Assembly: GCA_965153355.1 (NCBI GenBank) | Contig: OZ231126.1 | Coordinates: forward strand, 2,728,001-2,792,000 | Origin: Flaccisagitta enflata | Lineage: Eukaryota > Chaetognatha > Sagittoidea > Aphragmophora | Direction of reading: 5' to 3' | Length of the DNA stretch: 64,000 nucleotides | Shown here: positions 21,880 through 32,671 of the stretch, in pieces | Position numbering within the stretch: position 1 is the first letter of the stretch | How the letters are laid out: the number at the start of each line of letters is the position of its first letter | Translations under genes and position numbers: made by a program | The notes under the pieces: generated by a model | The model's database searches: none | Seen by the model: only the letters and a program-made list of their open reading frames with translations | Told to the model about the DNA's origin: nothing

Positions 21880-22022
21880 CCGTTTAAATTCTAAGATTGC
21901 ATAGAAAATGAAAAAATGAGAAAATAAAAAACAAAGTTCTCTTCCAAAAACAATTATGGAGAGAACTATGTTTTTGAAAGTGCAAAATTTTCCTGTATTT
22001 GAAAGTCTTAGAATTTAAACGG
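21880..22022. mobile_element. short MITE with CCGTTTAAATTCTAAGA ends
   Basis: Perfect 17-bp inverted ends (21880-21896 and 22006-22022) enclose 109 bp. An inner inverted pair GTTCTCT/AGAGAAC lies at about 21936-21967. No clear target duplication was identified. Confidence 0.65.
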
Positions 22023-22339
22023 CAAGAAAAGATAAAAAAATGTAAGCAAGATTTCATTAAAATCTTGATTTTCTTTTCTTTTTTTCATGTGAATTGCATA
22101 GTTTAAATTACTTTTGATGTCAGAATATGATAAATATGTATACACCAAGTGTCTTTAAAGACAATTTGTCTATTAAAAGCATTCTTATACCATTATTGTG
22201 CTGATAATGATGCAAAAAGTATGGTGAAACACTTAATTTTCCTTCGAAAATTTGCTGTCTTACATTTATCTTTTACCAGTAAAGGCGGCTCTCCCCGACC
22301 GGAAAAAAATTGTAAGGGCTGTTTTGTGTGTGTGTGTAT

Positions 22340-23205
22340 GTATGTGTCTCTCTCTCTCTCTCACCCTCTCTCTCTCTGTCTCCCTCCCGTGCTCCCTCCC
22401 TCTCTCCCCCTCCCTCTCTCCCTCTCTCCCTCCCTCCCTCCCTCCTTCTCTCCCTCCCTATCTCCCTCCCCCTCTCCCTCCCTCTTTCTCCCTCGCTCTC
22501 TCCCTTCCTCTCTCGCTCTCCCTCCCGCTCTCACTCTCCCTCCCCCTCCCACTCTCCCTCCCCCTCACCCTCCCCCTCTCGCTCCCTCTCCCTCTGTCCC
22601 TCTGTCCCTCCCTCTGTCCCTCCCCTCTCCCTCCCTTCCTCTCTCTCCCTCCCTTTCCCTCCCCCTCACCCTTTTCCTCTCACTCTCCCTCCCCCTCTCT
22701 CCCTTTCCCTCCCTCTGTTTCACTCCCCCTCCCACCCTCCCTCTCTCCCTCCTGCTCTCCCTCCCTCCCTCTCTCTTCCTCCCTTTCTCTCCCCCTCATC
22801 CTCCCCCTCTCGCTCTCCGTCCCCCTCTTTCTCTCCCTCTCCCTCCCTGTCTCTCACTCTCTCTCCCTCCCTCCCTCTCTCCCTCCCACCATCTCTCCCT
22901 CCCCCTACCCCTCCCTCCTTCTCTCTCCCTCTCTCTCTTCATTTCCCTCCCCCTCCCCTCCCCCTCTCTCTCTCTCTCCCTCCCTCCCCCTCTCTCTTTC
23001 CTTCTCTTTTCCTCCCCCTCCCCCTCTCCCTCCTACTCTCGCTCCCCCTCCCTCCCCCCTCCCCCTCCCTCTCCCTTCCTCTCCCACCCTCCCTTACTCC
23101 TTCTCCCACCCTCCCTCTCCCTCCTTCCCTCTCCTTCCCTCCCTCTCCCTCCCTCTCCTTCCCTCCCTCTCCCTCCCTCCCTCTGCCCTCTGCTGAACTC
23201 ATTTT
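22340..23205. repeat. ~860-bp polypyrimidine tract (CCCT/CTCTCC)
   Basis: Almost pure C/T on the plus strand from 22340 to 23195, with only occasional A or G. All three plus frames and several minus frames stay open (LSLPPSLP, REGERERG), so open-frame length means nothing here. A tract like this could form triplex or H-DNA. Confidence 0.92.
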
Positions 23206-23509
23206 TGTTGTTATTTAGGGCCCAAAATTAAGATCGATGAAAAATAAACATTTTTGAGAAAAATGCGGAAAATGTGAAGAAATAAAAAAAGATTAAAAAA
23301 TTCATAGCGCCTAAAGTATTAGTCTGACAGTGCCCTGCTTTTTTCCATAAGATGTAAAAAAGTGCCCTTTTTCACCCTGTACCAATTTCAACCCCAGCCT
23401 CGGGCGAGCCTAGTCGCTCATCAACTTCCTCAAAACATCCCAAGCGAAAATGGAAAAAAATTAATTCCTAAGCGAAACTCAAAAAATCGAAAAACGTTTT
23501 TCGATTTTT
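23206..23509. other. AT-rich stretch, nothing identified
   Basis: No exon or repeat end recognised. Confidence 0.4.
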
Positions 23510-23668
23510 AGTTGCGGACACGCAACTCTATAAGAGGCTTTGTCCGTCCGTTGGTCGGTCGGTTGGTCGGTCGGTCGGTCCGTCACGCTCGAGTTGAAAA
23601 ATAGGAAAACGCGTATTTCCGCCCCTGCCCACCCGTCCGCAACTGATGGCCGTGTATCCGGCCTTGTT
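23510..23668 (+). mobile_element. F1 hairpin element, subfamily A
   Basis: AGTTGCG-GACA-CGCAACT after a T-run, CTATAAGAGGCTTTGTCC, GGTCGGTTGG array, CACGCTCGAGTTGAAAAATA, CCGTCCGCAACTGATGG and the CCGTGTATCCGGCCTTGTT end. Confidence 0.9.
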
Positions 23669-24023
23669 TTCCCAATAAACTGATCAAACTGCTACGCCCA
23701 AGTGTCTCGCGAGATTGCGAGACCTCGATCAAAAACCGCTCAGCGTGAGACAGAACCAATATCTCTCTTTGACAAACTCATCATATCAATTGTTCTCATG
23801 TATGCTATGCGTGCTTTGCGTAAATGATGATCCGCTCACAGCGTTGGAAATGAAAAATGTAAAAAATTGCTATATGTAGGGGGTAGGGATGGTGTTCCCA
23901 TCCATATCGTCCTTTTGGTCCTTCCAATAAATCCCATTTTCTCTCTCATACCTTGTTAGGTTATCGAGGAGAGGAACCTAGAATCCTAGTCACAAAGCAT
24001 GAATCAGATGAGCGATCCTTTTA
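23669..24023. other. non-coding stretch, nothing identified
   Basis: No exon or repeat end recognised between two F1 elements. Confidence 0.4.
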
Positions 24024-24229
24024 AGTCGCGTGCACGCGAGTCTACAACCCGCTTTGTCCGTCGGTCGGTCGGTCGGTCGGTTGGTTGGTCGGTCGGTCGG
24101 TCACACTTTACTTTTTTTTTAATCTTATTTCTTTGACCTCACTTTTTTTAGCCCAAATGGTCTGGTGACCTCAAATATGGCCCCTGCCCAGCCGCACGCG
24201 ACTCCGGTAGCCGTGTATCCGGCCTTGTT
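24024..24229 (+). mobile_element. F1 hairpin element, subfamily C
   Basis: AGTCGCG-TGCA-CGCGAGT (one arm mismatch), CTACAACCCGCTTTGTCC, (GGTC)n, CACACTTTACTTTTTTTTTA, the block AAATGGTCTGGTGACCTCAA, the motif CCGCACGCGACTCCGG and the GCCGTGTATCCGGCCTTGTT end. Confidence 0.9.
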
Positions 24230-24294
24230 TTTGAACGCCCTAGTCTAAAATTACTTCACTGTGTGCGCCATGCAGACAGGTGCCATGAATTTAC

Positions 24295-24673
24295 ATGCCT
24301 GCAATCTTGTCTTTCCTATCTTCAGATAATACAATCAAAATGTTCAAAAACTTTTCCTTAAATGTCTGGGTTAAAAACCCACAACAAATGCTCTACTTGT
24401 TGGGCAACTTCATCAAAAAAAGATGGAAATTTTTTGTGGCGATGATGATACTAGTTATTGCCTTTTATGTCGCGCGTTATATACGTCATCATCTTTATAT
24501 GTTGAATCAGAATTTCTTTAAAGTCCCTCGTCAAGCTTTGGGTGAGATTGACCGCCTTTTCAAATCAAATCAAGCCAAGAATGACTTCCGACATAAATAC
24601 GATACTCCATTTGCATCTCAATACAATTTGAATACAAAAACAAATACATTACCTCTTTGCCACTGGATGGAAG
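24295..24673 (+). CDS. LicD-family gene, exon 1 (membrane anchor)
   Basis: The exon runs from ATG to the donor GTACGT (phase 1). The protein starts MPAILSFLSSDNTIKMF, with an alternative Met at residue 16. A single hydrophobic helix (FFVAMMILVIAFYVA, about residues 46-60) is preceded by KKRWK, the layout of a type II Golgi/ER membrane protein. The exon ends NTLPLCHWMEG. LicD-family proteins of animals (fukutin and FKRP relatives) are Golgi/ER enzymes that add phospho-sugars or phosphocholine-like groups; the exact substrate cannot be inferred here. Joined to exons 2 and 3 the frame gives 402 codons plus stop. Confidence 0.7.
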
Positions 24674-24934
24674 GTACGTTGAGCCACCCAACTATCTGGT
24701 GTATGCTAAGCTGAGGGCACAAACCTTGCAAATAATTTATTCGCCCTATTAAATCTTTTTTTTCAGATTACTGATTATTTTTCTTCTGATAAGCTTGCAT
24801 CCTGGGTTCATAATGTCTATTTACAATCAAAAAAGAATTGTTTTAATCACAAGGAACAACTGTAACCAAAAACTTTTTTAGCGGAAACTCAGTACCTAAA
24901 TAGCTGTAGGAATATCATTATTATCATTGATATA

Positions 24935-25110
24935 CAGTGGAGCACCGCTAGAGGGCACCCGCTATTAAGGTATGCCCGCCTATAAGGCATACAACAGCCA
25001 GTCCAATGAGAATTTCTTGATGTTATTTCTATATTGGCATTATAGAAATATAGATGCAGCTTCCTTATAAGGCATGATTTTGTCCCATCTCTTGGAATAC
25101 GCTACAGTGT
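24935..25110. mobile_element. pogo-like MITE remnant in LicD intron 1
   Basis: TACAGTGGAGCACCGCTAGA at the left resembles Tigger/pogo ends, and TATAAGG motifs repeat inside. The right end near 25105 (CTACAGTGTA) is degenerate. Confidence 0.35.
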
Positions 25111-25199
25111 AGCTCTTATGTACTATCAGGATGTGAACAAAATATCATTTTTTTAACATTTTCTTTGTTTCGTTGTTCCTAAAAATGGTACATACTATG

Positions 25200-25645
25200 T
25201 TGAAAAAAAAAATCGTCCATTATATTGAGCCTTATAACTCCTCAAGAAATGAAAGAATCTTTTAAAAATTCAAATTTCAAATTTTCAAGTTATCTACGCA
25301 AACCGCATCTTGCTATCTCAATTGTTTTAGAAGTTATCTCACTTTGAATGAAATCCCTCTTTTTGATTTGATTTTCTTGTCAGGTGATCTTTTCATTATA
25401 ACAGCTATGACTCGTTTGTTTTTTGATGAATTGACAAAAAAATGGTGACCAACATGTAGAATTTTCAAAGACGCATCTTTTCTCTATTTGGCGCAAGAAA
25501 TTTAGTCTAGTTGTTAAAAAGTTATGGTTAGTTGAAAAAAAAATGAAAAAGTTTCTCATGGCATTAAACATCTTGAAAACCATTATATTACTCCAGATCA
25601 CCTCAAGAAGCTCAAAAATTGCTTTCTCGACAAATACCCACCATC
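25200..25645. repeat. dispersed ~450-bp repeat, copy 2, in LicD intron 1
   Basis: GCAAACCGCATCTTGCTATC, TTTTAGAAGTTATCTCACTT and TTGTTTTTTGATGAATTGAC, followed by ATGGTGACC, appear in the same order as at 16600-17060. Confidence 0.7.
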
Positions 25646-25881
25646 ATCCACTCTAAAAGAGTTTATACAAATACCTAATGATTTGAAATTGAATAGTATT
25701 CCCTTTACTTGTTTAAAGATGCACTTATGTTGTTAGGTGAACGATTTTTTTCCAAGATAGTAGAGAACGTAAACATTAATATGTATTGGCGCAGCAAAGA
25801 ATCCCTCACAAATGTAGGCCATTACATTCGCACAAATATTTGGACTATGGCATGATACAAAATTGTTTTGGTTTCTGGCAG

Positions 25882-25989
25882 AACAACCGCTTTATCTTCC
25901 CGACGACGATGACGACTTTGAGAGGATGTTGCTCACATGGATGAATGAATTCAACGTCACTTACACAATATACGCGGGAACATTAATAG
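25882..25989 (+). CDS. LicD-family gene, exon 2
   Basis: A TTTCTGGCAG acceptor and a GTGAGT donor, both phase 1, bound 108 bp reading (E)QPLYLPDDDDDFERM, LLTWMNEFNVTYTIYAGTLIG. The ending corresponds to the LicD core block (Y-x-x-x-G-T-L-(L/I)-G), which continues into exon 3 as AIRHHGKIPDDYDVDIG. The 3' end of this exon and its donor are duplicated five further times downstream (25990-26370). Only the first donor keeps the frame, because the copies place TAA shortly after the first GTGAGT. Confidence 0.75.
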
Positions 25990-26370
25990 GTGAGTCTATG
26001 TAAATTTGAGAGGATGTTACTCACATGGATGAATGAATTCAACGTCATTTACACAATATACGCGGGAACATTAATAGGTGAGTCTATGTAAATTTGAGAG
26101 GATGTTACTCACATAGATGAATTAATTCAACGTCACTTACACAATATACGCAGGAACATTAATTGGTGAGTCTATGTAAGTTTGTTGAATTTAACGTAAC
26201 TTGCACAATATACGCGGGAACATTAAAAGGTGAGTGTATGTAAATTGGATGAATTCAATGTAACTTACATAATATACGCTGAAACATTACTGGGTGAGTG
26301 AATGTATATTTGGTGAATTTAACGTAACTGACACAATATTACTAGGTGAGTAACTGTAAATTGGATTGAT
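25910..26370. repeat. tandem array of exon-2 3' end plus 5' splice site, six donors
   Basis: GGTGAGT-type donors occur at 25990, 26078, 26166, 26230, 26294 and 26346 (spacings 88, 88, 64, 64, 52). Each is preceded by a progressively decayed copy of the exon end (ACACAATATACGCGGGAACA). Units 2 and 3 are almost identical to the real exon end; units 4-6 are shortened. Confidence 0.9.
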
Positions 26371-27147
26371 GAGTTAATAACGCCTCAGTAGTGTTAACAG
26401 ACAGTCAGTGACAGCTGCAAACAGTAAAAAAAAATATGAAGCCAATTTGGAACAAAAAGTTTCGGCTGAATGACATGGTTTAAGCTTTTTTTTTCGGTGA
26501 AATACTTATGAAAACAAAATGATTAAGAGCCGCTTAATAAGAAATCGAGTTGTTAGTGTGTTCATTATGCTGTGAGTTGTTAGCGTGTTCATTATGCTAT
26601 TTAATTGGCTGCTAAAAATGCTTAAAAATGCATTATTTTAGCTATTATCAAGCTATAAATACTATATTTCCAAGCCAATTTTTTTTCATTTTTGGCTTTT
26701 ATTGTACCTAATACATTGAACAACATGCCAAGGGGGTTCAAAATACTTGGCCTTTTTTTTCCACCTAGGGTTTGTTCCTGGGATGCGTGATAAAGGCAAA
26801 AAATTCCTTACAGAGACAGAAATATAATTTCACCCAACAACTTTTTGAAATTTTGTTCACCATAATCCTAAGGAATTCAAACATTCAATTCTTATTTTTG
26901 ATTGTTACGAATCCATAATCAATATTCTTGGTTTAAAAACATTGTTAAAACACCTTATTCATCATATAGAAAATACTAAACTAAAATTCTACCAATATTT
27001 TTGAATTATAGATATGCATCAAAAGTAAAAAGTGAAATGAAACCAAAATTTCCTGTACACCATGACTTACAATCGCTCAGTGTTTGTCAGGTCTAGTGTG
27101 TGCAAATAATTGAAATTTTACATTGACTCTCTTTATTGCCCAAACAG
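26371..27147. other. LicD intron 2, remaining part
   Basis: AT-rich and without recognised elements. It ends with the acceptor GCCCAAACAG. Confidence 0.6.
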
Positions 27148-27869
<722 letters not shown>

Positions 27870-27904
27870 ATAGAGCGTTCCGTTTCATGGAAACTAGGAA
27901 TGTT

Positions 27905-27985
27905 TTTTGCGCTTCCACTGATTTCCGCTTTCCCTTCCGCTTCCGCTTCCGCTTCTGCTTCCACTTCCGCTTCCGCTGGCCTTTT
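27905..27985. repeat. GCTTCC hexamer block
   Basis: Imperfect CTTCCG hexamers like the subterminal repeats of the hAT-type element at 4124-5648. No termini were found, so it is a fragment or an independent microsatellite. Confidence 0.6.
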
Positions 27986-28523
27986 GCATCCCAAATACTA
28001 GTAGTAGCCATTCCAACCATAGAATTGGAAGTGGTCAACTACTATCACAACATAGTTAATATTATACAGTTATTATGTAAGTATTATGCCCTAACAGTAG
28101 CCAAAAAACAGAAACAATTATTTGAGGTTGCAAAAACCCCTTGAACTGCTGCCGTATTTGCCTTAAAGGATAAAAACAGTTTCTCTTATGCTGTGCTTAC
28201 TTGAGCCATGGCGCTAATGCCTTGTTTGCATTCAAAGAGGAATAGAAAATTTGTAAACATTTTGCAAAGTAAAGACCTACAATTTGTGTAAAAAAAGTTC
28301 TACTCCACTACAAATACTGCATTTGTTTTAAAGTCATGTGTATGATGTTTAAATGAATAATGCATTTTTCGCATTGTTTGATATTTCTACAGCTTTCCAT
28401 ACAATCTTTCATTACGAATTCTTTTTTTATTCAACTGAGATACATCATAAGTCATTGCCAATGGGAAGATAGTACAGCGATCATTTCCATATTTTAACCA
28501 AATAAGGAGGCGTTTTCAGTCCC
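27986..28523. other. AT-rich intergenic sequence, nothing identified
   Basis: No exon or repeat end recognised downstream of the LicD gene. Confidence 0.4.
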
Positions 28524-28792
28524 AATTCAGTCAGTGGACAAAACGGTATTTGTAGATATGTCAGCAGTTTGGCATATCTCAACCCATTGAGATCTCTCAT
28601 TCTGGCATTTCTCAACCCCTTGAGATCTCTCATTCTAGCACATTTCAACGCATCTCTCATATTCAAGATTCATCTTAGTAGAATGAGAGATCTGAACGCG
28701 TTGAAATATGTCAGCATGAGAGATCTCAACGGGTTGAGATATGCCAAACTGCTGACATATCTACAAATACCGTTATGTCCATAGACTGAATT
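28524..28792. mobile_element. foldback MITE, near-perfect 269-bp hairpin
   Basis: AATTCAGTC at 28524 mirrors GACTGAATT at 28784-28792. Inside, GGTATTTGTAGATATGTCAG pairs with CTGACATATCTACAAATACC, and GAGATCTCTCATTCT blocks repeat in both orientations toward the centre near 28655. The open frames here (MRDLNGLRYAKLLTYLQI) are the same sequence read from either strand. Confidence 0.75.
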
Positions 28793-29219
28793 TATCTTCT
28801 CTGCATATGGAAGGTTTGATTACTCAACTCCGTAAAGAAAATATGGACAACTAGTCTTTCTTTTTGATGCATGCATTACGTTCCCTGCCAAGTTTTGTTC
28901 ATTAATGTTTGGAAGCTCCAAAATTTTGTCATGTCTATCTGGCATTTCAAAACCGAGTGTTAATGGAGACCAATTGTTTTTGACAAGTAGAACAAAAAAT
29001 TCTATCTCCTACTAATACTATTATAAAAAATCAGCATGTGAAAATATGCCAGGAAATTCAGCTGTAGGTCTAGTACACACCAGTACACACCAGTTAGTAG
29101 ACTAAAAGAAAAATAATGCATCACAATCGAACAAGTAGCGGCAGGGGTACATTTTAATGCTCAAAAGTGCAGGGTTACACCTTTGCAATAGAAATAGTAA
29201 ATGAGTTGTACATTAAAAG
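28793..29219. other. AT-rich stretch, nothing identified
   Basis: No exon or repeat end recognised. Confidence 0.4.
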
Positions 29220-29992
29220 TGTGTATTTAGACGTCGGGAAAATATCGAAAAATGGTAAAAACTCTTCAACCACCGGCTTAAATGATGACCAGATGTGTTG
29301 CAATGATATAATAATCATAAAAAGTCCTTAATTTTGAATATCCTATCAACGGAAAAAATAATGCGTCAAGAGCTACAAACCAGAGCAAATTGATAAACTT
29401 TTTAGATAAATCTTTGGACGAATTCTATTGTAACTCTGCAATAGCTTATATTTCTAGGGCAAAAATCTGAATTCTAAAGTGAATCTGACATAGTTTTCGA
29501 CGTAGAATCCAAATCCGGCGTCAAAAATGAGTTTGACTGACGCTAGATGGCGACAAATGACGCCCTTTATAGGCGCGCCACTTCCGGTTATGGTGAAATT
29601 GCTAATTTGGATATAATTCAGCCCAAGCGCATAAGAGAACGTGGTTATCTATACTATATCAGGTGGAACAAACCCAGTGTCACTCACTAAGTCGGCTTTT
29701 TTGGATACATTCTACCCAAGCGACGTCACTACCAGTTGAAAAAAAAACATTTTTGTAATGAAAATTTACAATAATGTAGACTGAAAGATGTATGGCGCAA
29801 CAACAAGTTACGGGGGCTCACGATATCATTAGGAGCGTGTACCCCCCTAAACACACACTTATATGCACATGTTTACACTTTTCGACCGACAGATGGACCG
29901 ACAGACAAAGCCTCTCAAAGTCTCGAGTATGTACCATAAAGCTTTCAACTCTTTGATGAGTAACGCCTTACATCCAGTTTCCGTTATAAAGA

Positions 29993-30186
29993 AACAAGGC
30001 CGGATACACGGCTACCCAAGTCGCCTGCAGGTGGGCAGGGGCAGTGATGAAATAGACCAGCTGGGCAGTTGGGCGGGAGCTGTAACCCCAAAACCGCTCA
30101 TGAACGCCAAAAAAGCAAAGTGTTACCGACCAACGGACGGACGGACCGACGGACAGAGTGGGTTGTAGAGTCGCGTGCACGCGACT
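29993..30186 (-). mobile_element. F1 hairpin element, subfamily C
   Basis: On the minus strand: AGTCGCG-TGCA-CGCGACT, CTACAACCCACTCTGTCC, GTCCGTCCGTTGGTC array, CACCTGCAGGCGACTTGGG and the GCCGTGTATCCGGCCTTGTT end. The 3' motif has one mismatch (GCAGGCGACT). A short F1-like fragment (GACAGACAAAGCCTCTCAAAG) precedes it at about 29880-29935. Confidence 0.85.
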
Positions 30187-30416
30187 AAAGAAAGAACAAA
30201 TGGATTTTCATGTGTCTTTCTTAAGATTTCTTTTATATTTCATCAGTATTTCAAAATTTCATCAGTATTTCAAATTTTCATGAGTATTTCATTAGATGTG
30301 AATGAATTTAACTTTCAAAATGTTAGTTTAGATATGAAAACGGAATACAAAACACAAACAATCAAAACAGCGCTAACTCCGTATCTTTTTGACCAAACCC
30401 TTTGATGAGTCCTTTT

Positions 30417-30881
30417 GGGCAGCAGCCCCGAAGGGGTCAATGACCTGTGCTTTCACACATATGGGGAATTTCCTCTCCTTCTCCTTCTCCTCCTCCTCCT
30501 TCTTTTCTGTCCCCCCCCTCAAATCTCAGTTTTGAAGCTCAAATTCCAGTCTTGAGGTCCAAATCCCAGGCGCCCCAAGGCCAAAATCCCAGCCTAGAGG
30601 CCCAAATCCTAGCTTCAAGGCCCAAATCCTTTCCTGGAGGCCTAGATCCCAGCCTTGAGGCCCAAATCTCAGCCTCAAGGTCCAAACCCCAGTCAAGAGG
30701 CCCTAGTCCCAACGTCAAGGCTGAGATTTGGGCCACAACGCTGGGATCTGGGCCTCCAGGCAAGGATTTGAGCCTCGAGGCTGGGATTTGGGCCTCGAGA
30801 CTGAGATTTGGGCCTCGAGACTGGGATTTGGGCCTCGAGACTGGGATTTGGGCCTCAAGACTGGAATTTGAGCTTGAGACA

Positions 30882-30968
<87 letters not shown>
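30417..30968 (+). mobile_element. F2 element, 3'-truncated, with two-way minisatellite and GA run
   Basis: The 5' end GGGCAGCAGCCCCGAAGGGG and TGCTTTCACACATATGGGG are followed by a TTCTCC-rich stretch. Minisatellite units AGGCCCAAATCCCAGCCTTG change orientation at about 30717, forming an inverted repeat of the array itself. An 80-bp GA run (30888-30968) follows. No F2 3' end is present. Confidence 0.7.
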
Positions 30969-31133
30969 ATGATGTTGGGCGGACAGACAAAATGAGTGAC
31001 TGATTGAGCTAGAGACACAGAGACATGACACGCGGCGTTATTTGTACAAACTTGTTCACTATTCAGTCAGACTCAAGCATATTTGCCGCCTTTATAAAAT
31101 GATGAAGAATCAAAATCACAAGCTTCTAGTCAC

Positions 31134-31324
31134 CGTCTTTTTCAATCTGTGTCAAAACGAAAGCCTGAAGAGTTTGGGATGGACAGATACACTTTTTGGT
31201 TGAAGCAATGCTGAAAATAATTTGACACAAGTTGCAACAAACGGAGAAGCGAGATGACGAAAAGAAATCGTGATTCACAGCGATTGAAGTCAAACCGAAG
31301 GTGGCATACTGCTTGGGAGGAACC
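31134..31324 (-). CDS. possible exon with CC-x-x-C cluster, unrecognised
   Basis: A TTTTTTAG acceptor and a GACGGTGACT donor bound 191 bp reading VPPKQYATFGLTSIAVNHDF, FSSSRFSVCCNLCQIIFSIA and STKKCICPSQTLQAFVLTQI, then EKDG. If unspliced it stops at TAG 31126-31128. A loosely similar CC-x-C pattern is seen in the exon at 20136-20348 on the same strand. No domain recognised. Confidence 0.3.
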
Positions 31325-31369
31325 CTAAAAAAAGAGAATTGCTAAATTCCACAGACTTCAGTTTTAACA

Positions 31370-31609
31370 AACAAGGGTGGATACACGGCTGCCCCAGTTG
31401 CTTAAGAGCGGGCAGGGACACTGATAGAAAAGGTCACAAGGGCATTTGGGCTGGAACAGTGAGCTCAAAAAGCTCAAGAATGCCGATAAATTAGAAAGGG
31501 GAACAACTGTTCAAGACGAATAACCAACCAACGGACAGATGGACTGAAAGACAGATGGACGGACAGACAGATGGACACAGTGGGGTGTAGAGTTGTGTAG
31601 CATGCGACT
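31370..31609 (-). mobile_element. F1 element, degenerate
   Basis: The 5' hairpin is decayed (AGTCGCATGCTACACAACT). The GTCCATCTGTC array and the 3' part CCCAACTGGGG/GCCGTGTATCCACCCTTGTT are still recognisable. The 3' motif here is AGCAACTGG, closer to subfamily A, while the left arm is C-like. Confidence 0.65.
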
Positions 31610-32074
31610 AGAAATACCTTCTGAGCCACGTTTAAGCCTGTGCTCCTACTAAATTAGGCTTATTAAACATATTTTCGCTCACCGGAAGTGACGCGCCACA
31701 TTTTGACGTCATCTTTTGGCCATTTACTGTAGTCAAAAAGTTTTTTTGGTGCAAAATTTGGATTCTACACTGAAATCTATATCACTTAGGGTTGTCTGCT
31801 AAGATTTTCTCTTCAAGAGAAGAAGCTAATTCATGTATAAAAGTGGATTTTATAAGAAATCTTGAAAACAATTTGGTCAATATGTTCTGGTTTGTAGTCC
31901 TGGACGCATTATTTTTTCCGTTGATAGGATATCAAAAGTTAAGGACTTCTTATGATTTTTATATCATTACAACACATCTGGTCATCATTTAAGCCGGTGG
32001 TTGAGGAGTTTGTACCATTTTTAGATATTTTCCCGACGTCTAAGTGTGTATTGTGTAGCCTAAAAAAGTCAAAA

Positions 32075-32335
32075 TTGAACTTCGTCTGGCAAAAATGTTT
32101 TTCTTTCGCAAAAATGCTTTCAAATGAGCCATTGCGCATTTTTCAAATCAATCAGGAACCATCTTTAGGGGGGCTTTAGATCTTGAAGAAAGAGACAAAA
32201 TCTGTATAAAATAAAAATAGATTCTAATGATGATTCAATGCAAACTTCAATCTCATCTAAATTGATTAGAAAGTTGTGCAATGGCTCATTTGAAAGAAAA
32301 ACATTTATGCTAGGTGAAGTACAATTTAGGCTTTC
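32075..32335. repeat. hairpin repeat of ~260 bp
   Basis: TTGAACTTCGTCTGGCAAAA through CAAATGAGCCATTGCGCA (32078-32140) is mirrored by TGCAATGGCTCATTTGAAAG through AGGTGAAGTACAATTT (32276-32332). Arms are diverged. Confidence 0.5.
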
Positions 32336-32671
32336 CCAGGCACTCTGACAGACGTAGTGTCTACAAGGTCATGAAGCTACAATTATACAAACTAAGATCA
32401 TTAACAAAAAAGAACATTAAGTAAAGACCTATTCACAATGTCACCGACAGAATTTGGCACTAATTCAAGACAGCTTGTTTCTAGCTAGAAAATGCAAGAT
32501 TATGTCAGGGCAGCCTTTCGACACATTTTGATTAGCTGCTAGATCTCTGCATTACGGCCTCGCAACAAACTCCTTTAAACAAGCCTTGTTTTCTGTATAA
32601 GTGAGGCCTCAGCGCGATACTTCAACCGATAATTGAAAGACTTGATATTCACGGTCCCCCCCCCCAAAAAA
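32336..32671. other. AT-rich stretch, nothing identified
   Basis: No exon or repeat end recognised. Confidence 0.4.

Larger units (their letters stand above)
29220..32050. mobile_element. inverted-repeat structure with ~370-bp arms
   Basis: The left arm (29220-29590) and right arm (31681-32050) are reverse complements with moderate divergence. Outer landmarks are TTTAGACGTCGGGAAAATAT and its mirror ATATTTTCCCGACGTCTAAG. Inner landmarks are GCGCGCCACTTCCGG and CCGGAAGTGACGCGCC. The 2.1-kb spacer holds F1 elements, an F2 fragment and a GA run. A TIR transposon or a segmental inversion would both explain it. Confidence 0.65.

Noticed and set aside
22149-23231. 360-residue Ser/Pro/Leu frame
   Set aside because: All three plus frames are open across the polypyrimidine tract.
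29863-30168. 101-residue plus-strand frame
   Set aside because: Mostly the reverse strand of an F1-C element.
31792-32179. Small frames inside the right arm of the 29220-32050 inverted repeat
   Set aside because: The left arm does not preserve them, and composition is AT-rich non-coding.
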